Origin: JBBQXY01 sp051004815
Lineage (GTDB): Bacteria > Chloroflexota > Ktedonobacteria > Ktedonobacterales > Ktedonobacteraceae
Reading direction: 5' to 3'
Length of the DNA stretch: 30,837 bases
Assembly (NCBI GenBank): GCA_051004815.1
Contig: JBPCJY010000147.1
Coordinates: 1-30,837, forward strand
Numbering within the stretch: the first letter of the stretch is position 1; each line of letters starts with the position of its first letter. Shown piece by piece: positions 22,860 through 30,837 of this stretch. The notes under the pieces were generated by a model. The model searched no databases, was not told where the DNA came from, and was given only the letters and a program-made list of their open reading frames with translations. Made by a program: the position numbers and the translations under genes.

Positions 22860-25283
22860 TCAATCGACTTCAAAGCCACGGTCGCGTAATATCTCCAACA
22901 GCTGGGCGAGGTGGGCGGCGGGGACGCGCACCAATCTTCCCTGTTGCGCTACCGGAGGGCCGAGTAGGGACTGTAAGGCTTCGTCGGATTGGAGGTCGTG
23001 CAGGACTTGTTCCGAGAGGTAGAGCATGGGCGCGTGCTCGACGGAGATCGAGGCTTGCTTCCCGTAGCCATCGCCCCAGAGCTTGAGGCGCATTAAGAAC
23101 GAGGGTGGGATGCCACCTTCACAGTAGCGTTGTAAAAAGGAGATGATGGCATCGAGCGACAGCCCATGCTCGTGCGCACGCTCGATACTGGTGGGGGTGA
23201 GTTTGCGCCAGCCTGTCACTTCATCCTGTGTACTGATGCGTGCGACTTCGGCTGCCAGGTAGAGGTCTGTCACCGCGTAGATGGGCTGCAACAAGCCATC
23301 CTCGCGCAGCCGCCACTGCGGCTCACGCACGACAAAGTGACCATCTTCTAACACAGTATCCTGGAGCGGCGCGGAGGTAAGGGCGGACAGGTAGTCACGT
23401 TGCCATAACAGCTCCTGCATGGCGCGTAGGTGCTGTAGCACAACTTCCGCCAGCACAGGGGATATACGGCGCACGAACAAGGCACGCGTCTCTTCAGCGG
23501 CAAAAAGCGTATCAAGCAGGGAGGCATCGTCAACTTCTAACAGCGTCGCGCCCTGCCACATCTCAATACGGCGTGCCTGTCGCTCCCACTCCACCAGCGA
23601 GTAGTGAACATTCTGCGGAATCTCTCCACCTTCGGCGGCCTCTTGCAGCACCTGCATAATAGCCTCCGCGTGCAGGCCCGTCTGGATTGCATGGGTAACG
23701 CTGGCTTTGGTGATACGGTACTGCGCGATATGTTCAAGGCCAATACGTTCGGCGAAGCGGTCAAGTTGAATGAGCAAAGCTTCGGAAACGGGAGCCAGAG
23801 CCACCATTTCAAAATTGGGTTGGACGATTAACCGGCCCCAGGGGATAGCTTCTACCGCAGGTGGTTCGTCGCTGGTGACAAGCTCTATACCAGGGGCGAC
23901 ACAAAAAGCAGAGCCAATACCTTCGCTTTTTACATCGACCAGTCCTAGCCAGTGCAGTGGGCCGAGGACGACGGCGCGAATAAAGCCGCCCTCGACCATA
24001 TGCCAGCCCTCGCGATGGGTTAACCAGCCACGACGCAAGCGGAAATCCCAGCCGTAGGGATTGCTCCCCATCGAGTAACGTTCGGCCCGCAGCCCATACT
24101 GACGTGGAAAGAGCAAATAGGGTATGTACAGTTTCGTGCGTGCGATAAACGTCGGTACTTCTCGCCATACCTCTGGCTGCTCCAACAACACCTGCTCCAT
24201 CAATACCTGTCGCGCTCGCATCACCTCTTCGTGAGCGGGATCGAGCGGGCCGGGGCCAGGCCGCACAATCACTTCTGGGAGATAGACCAGCTCATTCCAA
24301 AATGATGTCTCTAACCAGAGGCGGTAGCAGCGGCGTACGCGCTCTAAGAGCGGCAGTGAAAAAAAGTCATGCGCGGACGCAACATAGAGCGTACCTTGCC
24401 GCTCTTGCAGCAGCCCTAATTTCATTAACATCAGGCGGATAAACAGCAAGCGCGGGGCATCTTGTTCTGTCCGCACCTGCTCGATCTGCCCTTTAGACCC
24501 CAGCAGTTCTACGACTGAACGCAGTGCGGCGCGGGCGAGTAAGCCACTTTGTACTAAGGCCAACCCTTCGCGTAAAGAGGCCACATACGACCAATACAAG
24601 TACAGATTGCGCTGAAACTGGCGCATTCCTTCGCCAATATTACCTTCGCTTAGCAGTGGGGCTGGTTGTGCCGCCTCCTGCTCTTTACGTAATAATTCGT
24701 TGACGACATCTTTCACCGCCTGCGGTACAATCAGGACGCCATCATAGACCCCGCTTGTATAGTCGCGACCAGCAAAATTGGTCTGCTTACCCCAAAATAA
24801 CAGGCCCAACGTCAGTAGGCGTCGGAGGGATTGCTCAAAGATGCCATGAGGATGAGCCGTGGGATAGAGCATATTGCCCTGCTCGATGATAGCAGAAGAT
24901 TCGGTTCCTTTCGCAGGATAGAGGGTACTGCTACGGGAGAGGTACAAGGCGAGGTCGCGACTATTGGCTCTGCCGCCACAAGCCACCAGTTCGCGTAAAA
25001 TCAATCGCTCCGCATCGTTCAGGCCACGGATGGCCTCGCTAATGGTCGTGGCCTGAAATAGGTGCTGAGCAACCTCAATGGCGGAAGGAGTCGCGAGGGA
25101 CGCAGGAGACGCAGGAGACACAGGAGACACAGGGGATGCCAGGGATGCAGGAGATAGAGCAGAACCAGAGGATGTGTCCGCACTGTGCCCCTTCGCGACG
25201 AGCGGCAAACGCCGATTTTTAGCAAGAAACTGTAAATGGTAGGTCGGTACAGTTTGTAGCAGATCGAGGTCACTCTGTTCCAT
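22860..25283 (-). CDS. Helicase-associated (XPB/Ssl2-like, Helicase_C_3-type) protein
   Basis: An 807-residue soluble protein. A region near residues 480-575, RLIVQPNFEMVALAPVSEAL followed by RFAERIGLEHIAQYRITKAS and IPQNVHYSLVEWERQARRIE, matches the XPB/Ssl2-type helicase-associated domain found in stand-alone bacterial proteins. The N-terminal half has winged-helix-like stretches (LNDAERLILRELVACGGRAN). No Walker A or DEAD-type helicase motor is visible, so it is not a complete helicase. The ATG at 25283 has GAGGG five bases upstream and overlaps the preceding SWIM gene by 14 bases, so translation is coupled; a longer frame starts at 25319. Residues about 43-64 are a Ser-Pro-Ala minisatellite. 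It shares several motifs with its upstream partner. Confidence 0.82.
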   Translation of the reverse strand: MEQSDLDLLQTVPTYHLQFLAKNRRLPLVAKGHSADTSSGSALSPASLASPVSPVSPASPASLATPSAIEVAQHLFQATTISEAIRGLNDAERLILRELVACGGRANSRDLALYLSRSSTLYPAKGTESSAIIEQGNMLYPTAHPHGIFEQSLRRLLTLGLLFWGKQTNFAGRDYTSGVYDGVLIVPQAVKDVVNELLRKEQEAAQPAPLLSEGNIGEGMRQFQRNLYLYWSYVASLREGLALVQSGLLARAALRSVVELLGSKGQIEQVRTEQDAPRLLFIRLMLMKLGLLQERQGTLYVASAHDFFSLPLLERVRRCYRLWLETSFWNELVYLPEVIVRPGPGPLDPAHEEVMRARQVLMEQVLLEQPEVWREVPTFIARTKLYIPYLLFPRQYGLRAERYSMGSNPYGWDFRLRRGWLTHREGWHMVEGGFIRAVVLGPLHWLGLVDVKSEGIGSAFCVAPGIELVTSDEPPAVEAIPWGRLIVQPNFEMVALAPVSEALLIQLDRFAERIGLEHIAQYRITKASVTHAIQTGLHAEAIMQVLQEAAEGGEIPQNVHYSLVEWERQARRIEMWQGATLLEVDDASLLDTLFAAEETRALFVRRISPVLAEVVLQHLRAMQELLWQRDYLSALTSAPLQDTVLEDGHFVVREPQWRLREDGLLQPIYAVTDLYLAAEVARISTQDEVTGWRKLTPTSIERAHEHGLSLDAIISFLQRYCEGGIPPSFLMRLKLWGDGYGKQASISVEHAPMLYLSEQVLHDLQSDEALQSLLGPPVAQQGRLVRVPAAHLAQLLEILRDRGFEVD
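25093..25155 (-). repeat. In-frame 9-bp minisatellite (Ser-Pro-Ala/Val)
   Basis: Seven head-to-tail 9-base units related to GCAGGAGAC (plus strand) lie inside the helicase-associated gene. They encode a tripeptide repeat of the form SPA, SPV or SLA. Nine-base units keep the frame whatever the copy number. Confidence 0.8.
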
Positions 25284-27720
25284 GCTGTCCCTCTTCGTGT
25301 AGCAGGGGAGTTTGACCACGGCGTTTGAGGTCCTCGATCATATGCGCCATACCCTGTCTTTTCAATATCATCAATGTCGGCGTAATTGTTTGCACAATAT
25401 GTTCTTCCATGGTGGTGGTGGCTGCGAGTTCACGTAGCACCATGGTATCCGCTACTTCCAGCAATGATACGCCGCTATAGAGACGAACGCGCCCATAACT
25501 GGAGGTCCAATTGGTAAGCCGCGTGATGAGCCGCCATAGTGGGCTATCCGGTGGTGCTTCAGCAGCCATTGCATGGAGTGTTTGCAACAATAGTGTAGGC
25601 TGCTGTCCACGGCTCAAGGCCTCCGCCAGAAATGTAGGGCTGAGCCGATAGCACAGCCGTTCATTGCGAACGCCAGCGACCTCGGTGAAATCCTCGACCA
25701 ATGCAATCAAAGGCCACGCGGCAAAACTACAACTGAGTAGCAACTCACCCGTCTCTGATACCTCCAACGCCGACGAAGGAGTGGATGCAGCGAACTGCGT
25801 CTCTACGTCCTGCTCATCCTCCCACTCCAGGCCATTCAATAGGAGGCCAGCCATGGGTGTCAAGCGGAATGCCAGTAAATGCCCATCCAGGGCTAAAGCC
25901 AGGTCAGTGATACCCCACCAGTGCAGTGGCCCACGAATCAGCCGTGCCAGGTAATGTCCCTCCGCTCGCATCCAATCATTCATCTGCTTTGGCTGTAAGG
26001 GCGTAGGCGGCTGACCATCCTCCTGCTCCAACCACCAGTGCGGCGAAGGAAATAAACGCTGCCGCTTCTGCAAAAACGTCGGGTTCAGCCGATAGATAAA
26101 ACGGGCGAAGGCAGGAAAACTGACCCATTGATCTTGTGGGACCTGGGCGATCAGAGCCACTAACCATTGCCGCGCTTCGCAGTTCTCAGCCTCCAGTTCG
26201 CCTGGGCGCAGAATTGAATGGTTAAGCGGTGTGGTACGGCAGCGCAAACGCAATCCTTCTTCCTGCAAATCATACAATTCTTCATAACTGGGCTGCGTCA
26301 ACCATAGCTCAAACAGGTCACGCGCCACCTCAGCATGAGTAGGGCCGATTAGCAAGCGGGTGGCATTGGATAGTAAGCGCAGGTTGGGCGTTCCCGCATC
26401 ATCTTTATGAAGAATATCCGCCAGGCGCAACAGCCGCACAGCATAGCGCAAAAAGAGGGGCGAACGCGGAATAGCAGCTTGCGCCGTTGCCAGTAATGTG
26501 GTGGAAGGCAAAGCAGCTGGCGGCACAATACCGCCTGTCCCATCGTTGATAAACGAGTTGGTGAGACGAGCGGGTGAAAAGGAAGGCGTAGCACGTTGTG
26601 TGCTCACGCGCTCATCCCTCTCATCTTCGTGTTCAAGGCGATAGCCATTCAGTACGCGTGCCAGTAGCAGCAGGTCGGTCAGCAGGCTATACGGCTTCAC
26701 CTCCTGTATGATAGGTGTGCTGGCCTCATCTTCACCCTGACGCGTGAAAGATGTGATCGGTACAGGCACGCGCAAGGCTGCTTGCACTTCAGCCGGTATA
26801 TACCAACCAACATCGTAGACTGAGCCGCTCAACCCGATACGCTGCTGTGGTGCGCTGTTGAGACTGGTATGAAAAAGGAGGCCTTTTGCCTGTAAGGAAA
26901 GAAGGATAGCTTGTAGCTTATCGGCCTGACCAAAGGCGAAGCGTTCGTAGATGCCGCGCAAGTCTTCGTCGGTTAGCGCACCGCCGGCCAGTGCCATTGT
27001 AGCTAACAATTGACGCTGCGGTTTTTCCAGGGCGGCGGCGGCTTTACGTACAGTCTCTGGACGCTTGAGGATGCCGGTGATTGACTCCATTAGTTGCTGT
27101 TTGCTCACCCCAGTTGTCACCAATTCGTGTTCGCGAGCAATGCTGCGTAGCTCACTCAGCCCGATCTGGGCCAATATTTCTGTCAGGCTCGCGACAGGTG
27201 TTGGGCCACGTACAGTCACGACATGCCCTACCTGACTGCTCATCTGTCTGGTTGGTTTTAATAGTATCTTTGCTCCAGTATGTGATGGCACGTCTCGCTC
27301 ATGCTTGCCTGATGGCGTGCGGGAAGGAAGCGGGTCGGTAGAAGTAAAGGATTGTGGTTGCGCTAACCATTGATAGAGGAGAGCGGCGGCATGGCGACAG
27401 AGTTGATGGGAATTGGGACTACAGGTGCAGTTCGTGATCCAGGCATTGGAACTTTGCAATTCGACATCTACGACACAGCGATGCTGCCCGGTTGCTTCTT
27501 GTTTTGCCGCCTCTACAGCATCTGTCGCTGTTGCGGCTTCTTCATGGGTCACGTTCGTGGTATCAACGATGCCAAGGAGTTGTGTACCGCGACGCATCGT
27601 TGCATGAACTGCCTCTATGCGGCTATATTCTTGTCCTAACGACGCTACCGCTAGCCCTGCCACGCGGATAATATCGGCGGCTCGCAGACGTTGTAGCGTG
27701 TTGGGGACAACATCATCCAT
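25270..27720 (-). CDS. SWIM zinc-finger protein with helicase-associated-like C-terminal region
   Basis: An 816-residue soluble protein. A SWIM zinc finger lies at C98-x-C100-x7-C108-x-H110 (NCTCSPNSHQLCRHAAALLY), a fold that binds DNA or partner proteins. A SAP-like helix pair follows near residues 178-215 (LSELRSIAREHELVTTG, then SKQQLMESI), and then winged-helix-like segments. The C-terminal half has RLIRGPLHWWGITDLAL and YSGVSLLEVADTMVLREL, which are closely paralleled in the next gene. No ATPase motif is seen. The ATG at 27720 lacks a strong Shine-Dalgarno. Its stop overlaps the start of the helicase-associated gene. The pair looks like a functional unit, possibly in DNA repair or protein-DNA assembly; the role is unknown. 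Confidence 0.82.
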   Translation of the reverse strand: MDDVVPNTLQRLRAADIIRVAGLAVASLGQEYSRIEAVHATMRRGTQLLGIVDTTNVTHEEAATATDAVEAAKQEATGQHRCVVDVELQSSNAWITNCTCSPNSHQLCRHAAALLYQWLAQPQSFTSTDPLPSRTPSGKHERDVPSHTGAKILLKPTRQMSSQVGHVVTVRGPTPVASLTEILAQIGLSELRSIAREHELVTTGVSKQQLMESITGILKRPETVRKAAAALEKPQRQLLATMALAGGALTDEDLRGIYERFAFGQADKLQAILLSLQAKGLLFHTSLNSAPQQRIGLSGSVYDVGWYIPAEVQAALRVPVPITSFTRQGEDEASTPIIQEVKPYSLLTDLLLLARVLNGYRLEHEDERDERVSTQRATPSFSPARLTNSFINDGTGGIVPPAALPSTTLLATAQAAIPRSPLFLRYAVRLLRLADILHKDDAGTPNLRLLSNATRLLIGPTHAEVARDLFELWLTQPSYEELYDLQEEGLRLRCRTTPLNHSILRPGELEAENCEARQWLVALIAQVPQDQWVSFPAFARFIYRLNPTFLQKRQRLFPSPHWWLEQEDGQPPTPLQPKQMNDWMRAEGHYLARLIRGPLHWWGITDLALALDGHLLAFRLTPMAGLLLNGLEWEDEQDVETQFAASTPSSALEVSETGELLLSCSFAAWPLIALVEDFTEVAGVRNERLCYRLSPTFLAEALSRGQQPTLLLQTLHAMAAEAPPDSPLWRLITRLTNWTSSYGRVRLYSGVSLLEVADTMVLRELAATTTMEEHIVQTITPTLMILKRQGMAHMIEDLKRRGQTPLLHEEGQHGTE

Positions 27721-27823
27721 AAATATCAGCCCATGTACTCTTCACTAGCTTCATTATCTTTATTACGTTGCGTTATCATAACATGAAGCGACCTTGCGGT
27801 CAAATATGGGAATGGTGCCCTCA

Positions 27824-28612
27824 TCAACCCTCCAAAGCGAACATGACATTGGCGACCGCCGCCAGAGCCGCCGTCTCAGCACGGAGAATGCGCGTTCCTA
27901 GCGAAACGAGCTGTACCCCGTTTCGCTGGGCTAAAGCCACTTCTTCGGCCATTAACCCTCCTTCGGGGCCGATAAATAGAACTACTGTGCGTGGATCATT
28001 GTGAGCAGCAGAGATTTCCTTTTTGAGATAAGGTAGTAGGGCAGCACGCAATGTTTGGTCGTGCTCTTCCTCCCAGGGCATCAGAGCCAATGCGCCGTCG
28101 GGGATAGTATTGAGTGCATGCATGAGTGGACGAATCGGTAGTAGTTCCGGTACGCGGGAACGACCACACTGCTCCGCGGCCTCTTGGAGGATGCGCTGCC
28201 AGCGTTGTAACTTGGCTGGGCCAGCCTCTTCCAGGCCCGCCATGGAACGGCGACACAGGATGGGGGCGAAGGTGCTTACGCCTAACTCCGTCCCCTTTTC
28301 CAGTATCCACTCGAAACGGGCGGACTTGAGCAAGCCCTGACACAGCACGATGCGCACTGGCGATTCGCTCTGGCCTGCTCGTCGCTCTACCACCTGCACC
28401 TCTACTCCAGCGCGGCTACTTTTCGCGACGACAGCCAGTACCTCATCGCCGCTGTTATCGAGCAATAGCAATTGCTCGCCCACACTCAGGTGCAGCACAT
28501 CACGCACCTGATGAGCCAGTTTTTCCGGCAAGAGGATGGTTGAGGATATCTCCATATTTATGTCAACGAGTAATTTTGGTTCTATAAAAAAACGATGCAT
28601 TTTGCTACTCAT
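27824..28612 (-). CDS. rsmE: 16S rRNA (uracil(1498)-N3)-methyltransferase RsmE
   Basis: This is a SPOUT methyltransferase that methylates U1498 of 16S rRNA using S-adenosylmethionine. The N-terminal PUA-like part has MHRFFIEP, HQVRDVLHLSVGEQLLLLD. The SPOUT part has KSARFEWILEKGTELGVSTF, the SAM-binding VVLFIGPEGGL and LGTRILRAETAALAA, which is the knotted C-terminus. The length is 262 residues (normal about 240-255). MHRFF may be the true start at 28600; neither ATG has a good Shine-Dalgarno. It lies 81 bases after prmA, with a repeat element between them. Confidence 0.95.
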   Translation of the reverse strand: MSSKMHRFFIEPKLLVDINMEISSTILLPEKLAHQVRDVLHLSVGEQLLLLDNSGDEVLAVVAKSSRAGVEVQVVERRAGQSESPVRIVLCQGLLKSARFEWILEKGTELGVSTFAPILCRRSMAGLEEAGPAKLQRWQRILQEAAEQCGRSRVPELLPIRPLMHALNTIPDGALALMPWEEEHDQTLRAALLPYLKKEISAAHNDPRTVVLFIGPEGGLMAEEVALAQRNGVQLVSLGTRILRAETAALAAVANVMFALEG

Positions 28613-28645
28613 TCTGGGTGCGATAACGAAGCAAGCGACATTCCA

Positions 28646-28702
28646 CCACCGGGACGGGCCGATGAATCGGCGGTGGGCACGCTAAAGCGGCCCCTACAGG
28701 TG
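28646..28702. repeat. Short palindromic intergenic repeat at the prmA stop
   Basis: The segment holds GCCGAT-GA-ATCGGC and CACC/GGTG symmetry, and ends in GGCCCCTACAGG. It resembles the short GTAGGGGC-type dispersed repeats I associate with Chloroflexota and other environmental genomes. The prmA stop (TAG, 28694-28696) falls inside its CCCCTACAGG end. Only one copy is in this window, so family membership is an inference. Confidence 0.45.
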
Positions 28703-29626
28703 ATGCATTGTGTCCCGGCGGAATATGAGGACGAGCCAATCGTCGATTGCTGCCTGGTCGATCAATGTCAGGCCAGCCGCTAGTAGCGGTTGTTCGGCGT
28801 CGGGGCGGCGGGCTTCGATGATGCCACTGGCGATTACCAAGCCACCGGGTGCCACAATTTGGGCCAGTTGAGGGGCCATGCCGCCAATAATATGGGCCAG
28901 GATATTCACCAGCACGATGTCAAATTGCCCGGCCATACGGGCCGCTTCGGCCTCGTCCAGGATGCCCAGCACCACGGTAATCTTGTCGCTCAAGCCGTTC
29001 AGCGCGGCGTTGGCCGTGGCACTTTCAACTGCTACAGAGCTGTTATCAATGCAGTAGACGCTGTCGGCTCCTAATTTTGCTGCCGCCAGGGCCAAAATAC
29101 CAGAACCGGTACCGACATCGACGATCCGCATACCGGGCTGAGTGCGCTGCTCAACCTGCTCCAGACATAGGCGAGTTGTCGGATGCAACCCTGTGCCAAA
29201 GGCCATACCTGGGTCCAGTTCCAGTACCACCTCCTCACCTTTGGGCGCATACTCGCGCCACGATGGACGAATGACGAGTCGCTGCCCGATGTGAGTCACA
29301 TGGAAGTAATCTTTCCAGGCATTGGCCCAATCCTCTTCATTTACCACCTGTGTTTGCAACTCACCCACAAAATGCTGACCCAGGCTGGCAAAATGCCATA
29401 GCCCTTCCGCTACACGTTGACGCGCCTCTTCCTCTGTGCCGTCTACGGGCAGGTAGGCATGAACCAGTACAGGTTGGCCCGTTACTACGCGGTACTCCTG
29501 CCCCTCGTCCACCAGTTCGATGGGTTCCTCGATGGCTACGCCGCCGGGGGTATAGCGGCTCAATAGCTCACTGACCGACTCTACCGCTTCCGGGTGTGTG
29601 CGCACCGTTAGCTCTAACCACTTCAT
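28694..29626 (-). CDS. prmA: Ribosomal protein L11 methyltransferase PrmA
   Basis: This is an S-adenosylmethionine-dependent enzyme that methylates lysines and the N-terminus of L11. The N-terminal substrate domain starts MKWLELTVRTHPEAVESVSE. A linker leads to the Rossmann domain with DPGMAFGTGLHPTTRLCLE, motif I VDVGTGSGILALAAAKLGA, the acidic residue in YCIDNSSVAV, and VLVNILAHII. The ATG at 29626 gives 310 residues, the family norm, with GAGGAA about nine bases upstream. A longer frame from 29725 overlaps the double-GNAT gene and is not preferred. It lies 16 bases after the double-GNAT gene, so the two are probably co-transcribed. Pairing with rsmE downstream is common in bacteria. Confidence 0.95.
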   Translation of the reverse strand: MKWLELTVRTHPEAVESVSELLSRYTPGGVAIEEPIELVDEGQEYRVVTGQPVLVHAYLPVDGTEEEARQRVAEGLWHFASLGQHFVGELQTQVVNEEDWANAWKDYFHVTHIGQRLVIRPSWREYAPKGEEVVLELDPGMAFGTGLHPTTRLCLEQVEQRTQPGMRIVDVGTGSGILALAAAKLGADSVYCIDNSSVAVESATANAALNGLSDKITVVLGILDEAEAARMAGQFDIVLVNILAHIIGGMAPQLAQIVAPGGLVIASGIIEARRPDAEQPLLAAGLTLIDQAAIDDWLVLIFRRDTMHHL

Positions 29627-29642
29627 AACAACATATTCCTCA

Positions 29643-30518
29643 TTATTTAATGTCAAAGTTATAATAGCCAAAGGTAGTGACTTCTTTGAAGCCACAGGAG
29701 CGATAAAGTCCAATGTTATACTCATTGCCTGCTTCTACCTCAAGGGCAATTGGTTGCTGGCTCACGGCCTGTAGCTTATGAATGATCTGCTCCATCATCT
29801 GTCGTCCGAAGCGGCGTCGCCGGAATTGCGGTAGCACGCCAACACCATAGATGCCGATTTCACTATCGCCGTAAGAAAGGCTCAGGCAGCCAATTGCTGT
29901 TCCCTGCCATTCACCGATATAATACCCGGTTTGCGGCCTCGGCATAGTCCCGGCGATAAACTTCCGTGCGCCTTCCTCTGACTGTCCAAAGCAGAGGGAA
30001 ACGATAGCAGCAATGGTATCTATATCGCTGACGCCTGCCTTGCGCAGTGTCACCGGTTCAGCATATGGGCCATGTTCCTGAAGGGTCTCCAAAATCATTT
30101 TATTTTCGGAGAAATCGTACTTCGCGCCGAGAACCTCGACAAAGCCTTGCCCTGAACGGGAGAAACGTTCGCAGATCAGGATCAAACGCTGAATGCCGCG
30201 TTGTTTGGCCTCTTCCCGTGCGGCAGCCATGAGCAAGAAAAAAATTCCCTGCCGTCGGTATTCCGGGTGGACGACCCCTGTCAACTCTCTATCTTCATCC
30301 CCAAAACTATTCAATGATAAAAGGCCGACGAGTTGTCCATGCTCATAGTAGAGAAAATCATTTGTTTCATTGCCTGGGCGTGAACGCAGCATCACGATGT
30401 CCAGCTTTGTATAGAGACCTTCATACGCGTTACAGAGCACGAGTACCTCTTTTGCTTGTACCAGTTCATCTTCCGTCCATGTCTGTTTTTTCACCAGACC
30501 CTGTTTCGGCTCGTCCAA
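29643..30518 (-). CDS. Tandem GNAT acetyltransferase (two GNAT domains)
   Basis: The 291-residue protein contains two GNAT folds. The first has LTGVVHPEYRRQGIFFLLMA (motif A, R-R-Q-G-I) near residues 80-100. The second has GIYGVGVLPQFRRRRFGRQM near residues 222-241 and ends with EVEAGNEYNIGLYRSCGF. The second domain keeps the more complete acetyl-CoA loop and C-terminal motif, so it is the likelier catalytic unit. The layout resembles double-GNAT proteins such as mycothiol synthase, but a specific function is not implied. The start is a TTG at 30518 with AAGGGGGAA upstream; no closer ATG fits. It precedes prmA by 16 bases. Confidence 0.86.
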   Translation of the reverse strand: MDEPKQGLVKKQTWTEDELVQAKEVLVLCNAYEGLYTKLDIVMLRSRPGNETNDFLYYEHGQLVGLLSLNSFGDEDRELTGVVHPEYRRQGIFFLLMAAAREEAKQRGIQRLILICERFSRSGQGFVEVLGAKYDFSENKMILETLQEHGPYAEPVTLRKAGVSDIDTIAAIVSLCFGQSEEGARKFIAGTMPRPQTGYYIGEWQGTAIGCLSLSYGDSEIGIYGVGVLPQFRRRRFGRQMMEQIIHKLQAVSQQPIALEVEAGNEYNIGLYRSCGFKEVTTFGYYNFDIK

Positions 30519-30534
30519 TAATTGTTCCCCCTTT

Positions 30535-30562
30535 GTTATATATATATGGGCTATTCTGTCAA
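30535..30562 (-). promoter_or_regulatory. Promoter for the double-GNAT/prmA transcript
   Basis: On the minus strand a perfect TTGACA (30557-30562) and TATAAC (30535-30540) are separated by 16 bases. The predicted start near 30528 falls within the Shine-Dalgarno region, so the leader would be only about 10 bases. Either the transcript is nearly leaderless or the true -10 box lies within the TATATATA run just upstream. Confidence 0.6.
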
Positions 30563-30582
30563 GCCACGCTCCCCACCGCCCA

Positions 30583-30592
30583 GGGTACCCGC
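30583..30592. repeat. GGGTACCCGC intergenic element, third site
   Basis: GGGTACCCGCAAG is preceded by AAGCCAC and a CCCACC stretch, the same order as at 11385-11412. It adjoins the larger repeat island on its right. Confidence 0.6.
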
Positions 30593-30596
30593 AAGA

Positions 30597-30837
30597 GCTT
30601 GCACGGAGAGGTTTTTTTGCACCGCCCAGTTCCCGCCCTTGTCATTCTGAGCGCAGCGAAGAATCTCTCGTGGAGCGGAGATTCTTCGCTGCGCTCAGCA
30701 TGACAGGGCAAGCGTGTTGCAAAAAACCCTCTCCGTGCCACGAGAGATTCTTTGCTGCACTCAGCATGACAGGGCAAGCGTGTTGCAAAAAAACCCTCTC
30801 CGTGCCACGAGAGATTCTTCGCTGCACTCAGCATGAC
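30597..30837. repeat. Inverted and tandem repeat island running off the window
   Basis: A 27-bp inverted repeat (30641-30667 and 30678-30704, one mismatch, 10-base loop) carries the element GTCATTCTGAGCGCAGCGAA, a dispersed repeat I know from many environmental genomes. To its right, units of 66 and 67 bases begin at 30696, 30762 and 30829, differing mainly in an A-run of 6 or 7. To its left, 30597-30625 is an inverted, partial copy of the same unit. Small open frames here translate the repeat and are spurious. No gene is seen from 30519 to 30837. Confidence 0.85.

Noticed and set aside
30559..30834. A 91-residue minus-strand protein
   Set aside because: It is a translation of the tandem repeat array (HAERSEES-type), a well-known spurious call.

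Overview
The window looks like a chromosomal segment from a Chloroflexota bacterium, most likely of the Ktedonobacteria type. This is inference. It rests on the combination of a short nuo cluster, a receptor-type Ser/Thr kinase/phosphatase system, antirepressor-like remnants, a sensor-kinase fragment of a type I associate with this phylum, and many short palindromic intergenic repeats. Almost every gene is on the minus strand. Start codons were chosen mainly on Shine-Dalgarno quality, which moves several starts inward from the longest reading frame.

Layout, left to right. (1) 96-4373: a respiratory complex I cluster transcribed leftward from a good promoter at 4345-4373, in the order nuoA, nuoC, a small two-helix membrane protein, nuoD, nuoH. 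nuoB is absent from its usual place between nuoA and nuoC. (2) 4467-9044: a soluble TPR-bearing Ser/Thr kinase followed by a membrane-anchored PP2C phosphatase with an outside domain. (3) 9100-11318: an RraA-like protein and a pentapeptide-repeat protein of about 96 repeats. (4) 11542-12804: a secreted or membrane-anchored YVTN beta-propeller on the plus strand, whose 3' end overlaps the next gene convergently. (5) 12734-16349: an operon of MFS transporter, GNAT and a HisD-family dehydrogenase with altered zinc ligands. (6) 16483-17597: recO, then tRNA-Cys and tRNA-Gly with their own promoter, leader hairpin and terminator. (7) 17632-18933: a decayed accessory patch holding a sensor-kinase fragment, an intact small HTH gene, a palindromic operator-like site, and an antirepressor-like gene broken by an in-frame amber stop. 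(8) 19089-21631: a UvrB-domain-less UvrA paralog broken by a frameshift and carrying a damaged second P-loop. (9) 21808-22787: a MerR regulator and a CopD-like membrane protein. (10) 22860-27720: a two-gene module of related ~810-residue proteins, one with a SWIM zinc finger and one with an XPB/Ssl2-like helicase-associated region. (11) 27824-30518: a double-GNAT protein, prmA and rsmE (ribosomal protein and 16S rRNA methylation). (12) 30583-30837: a repeat island running off the right edge.

Functionally, the window mixes core housekeeping (complex I, recO, tRNAs, prmA, rsmE) with signalling genes and decaying accessory genes. The best candidates for something undescribed are the SWIM/helicase-associated gene pair, the HisD paralog in a transport operon, and the membrane-anchored phosphatase paired with a soluble kinase. 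All functional statements come from motif reading only; no database search was run.
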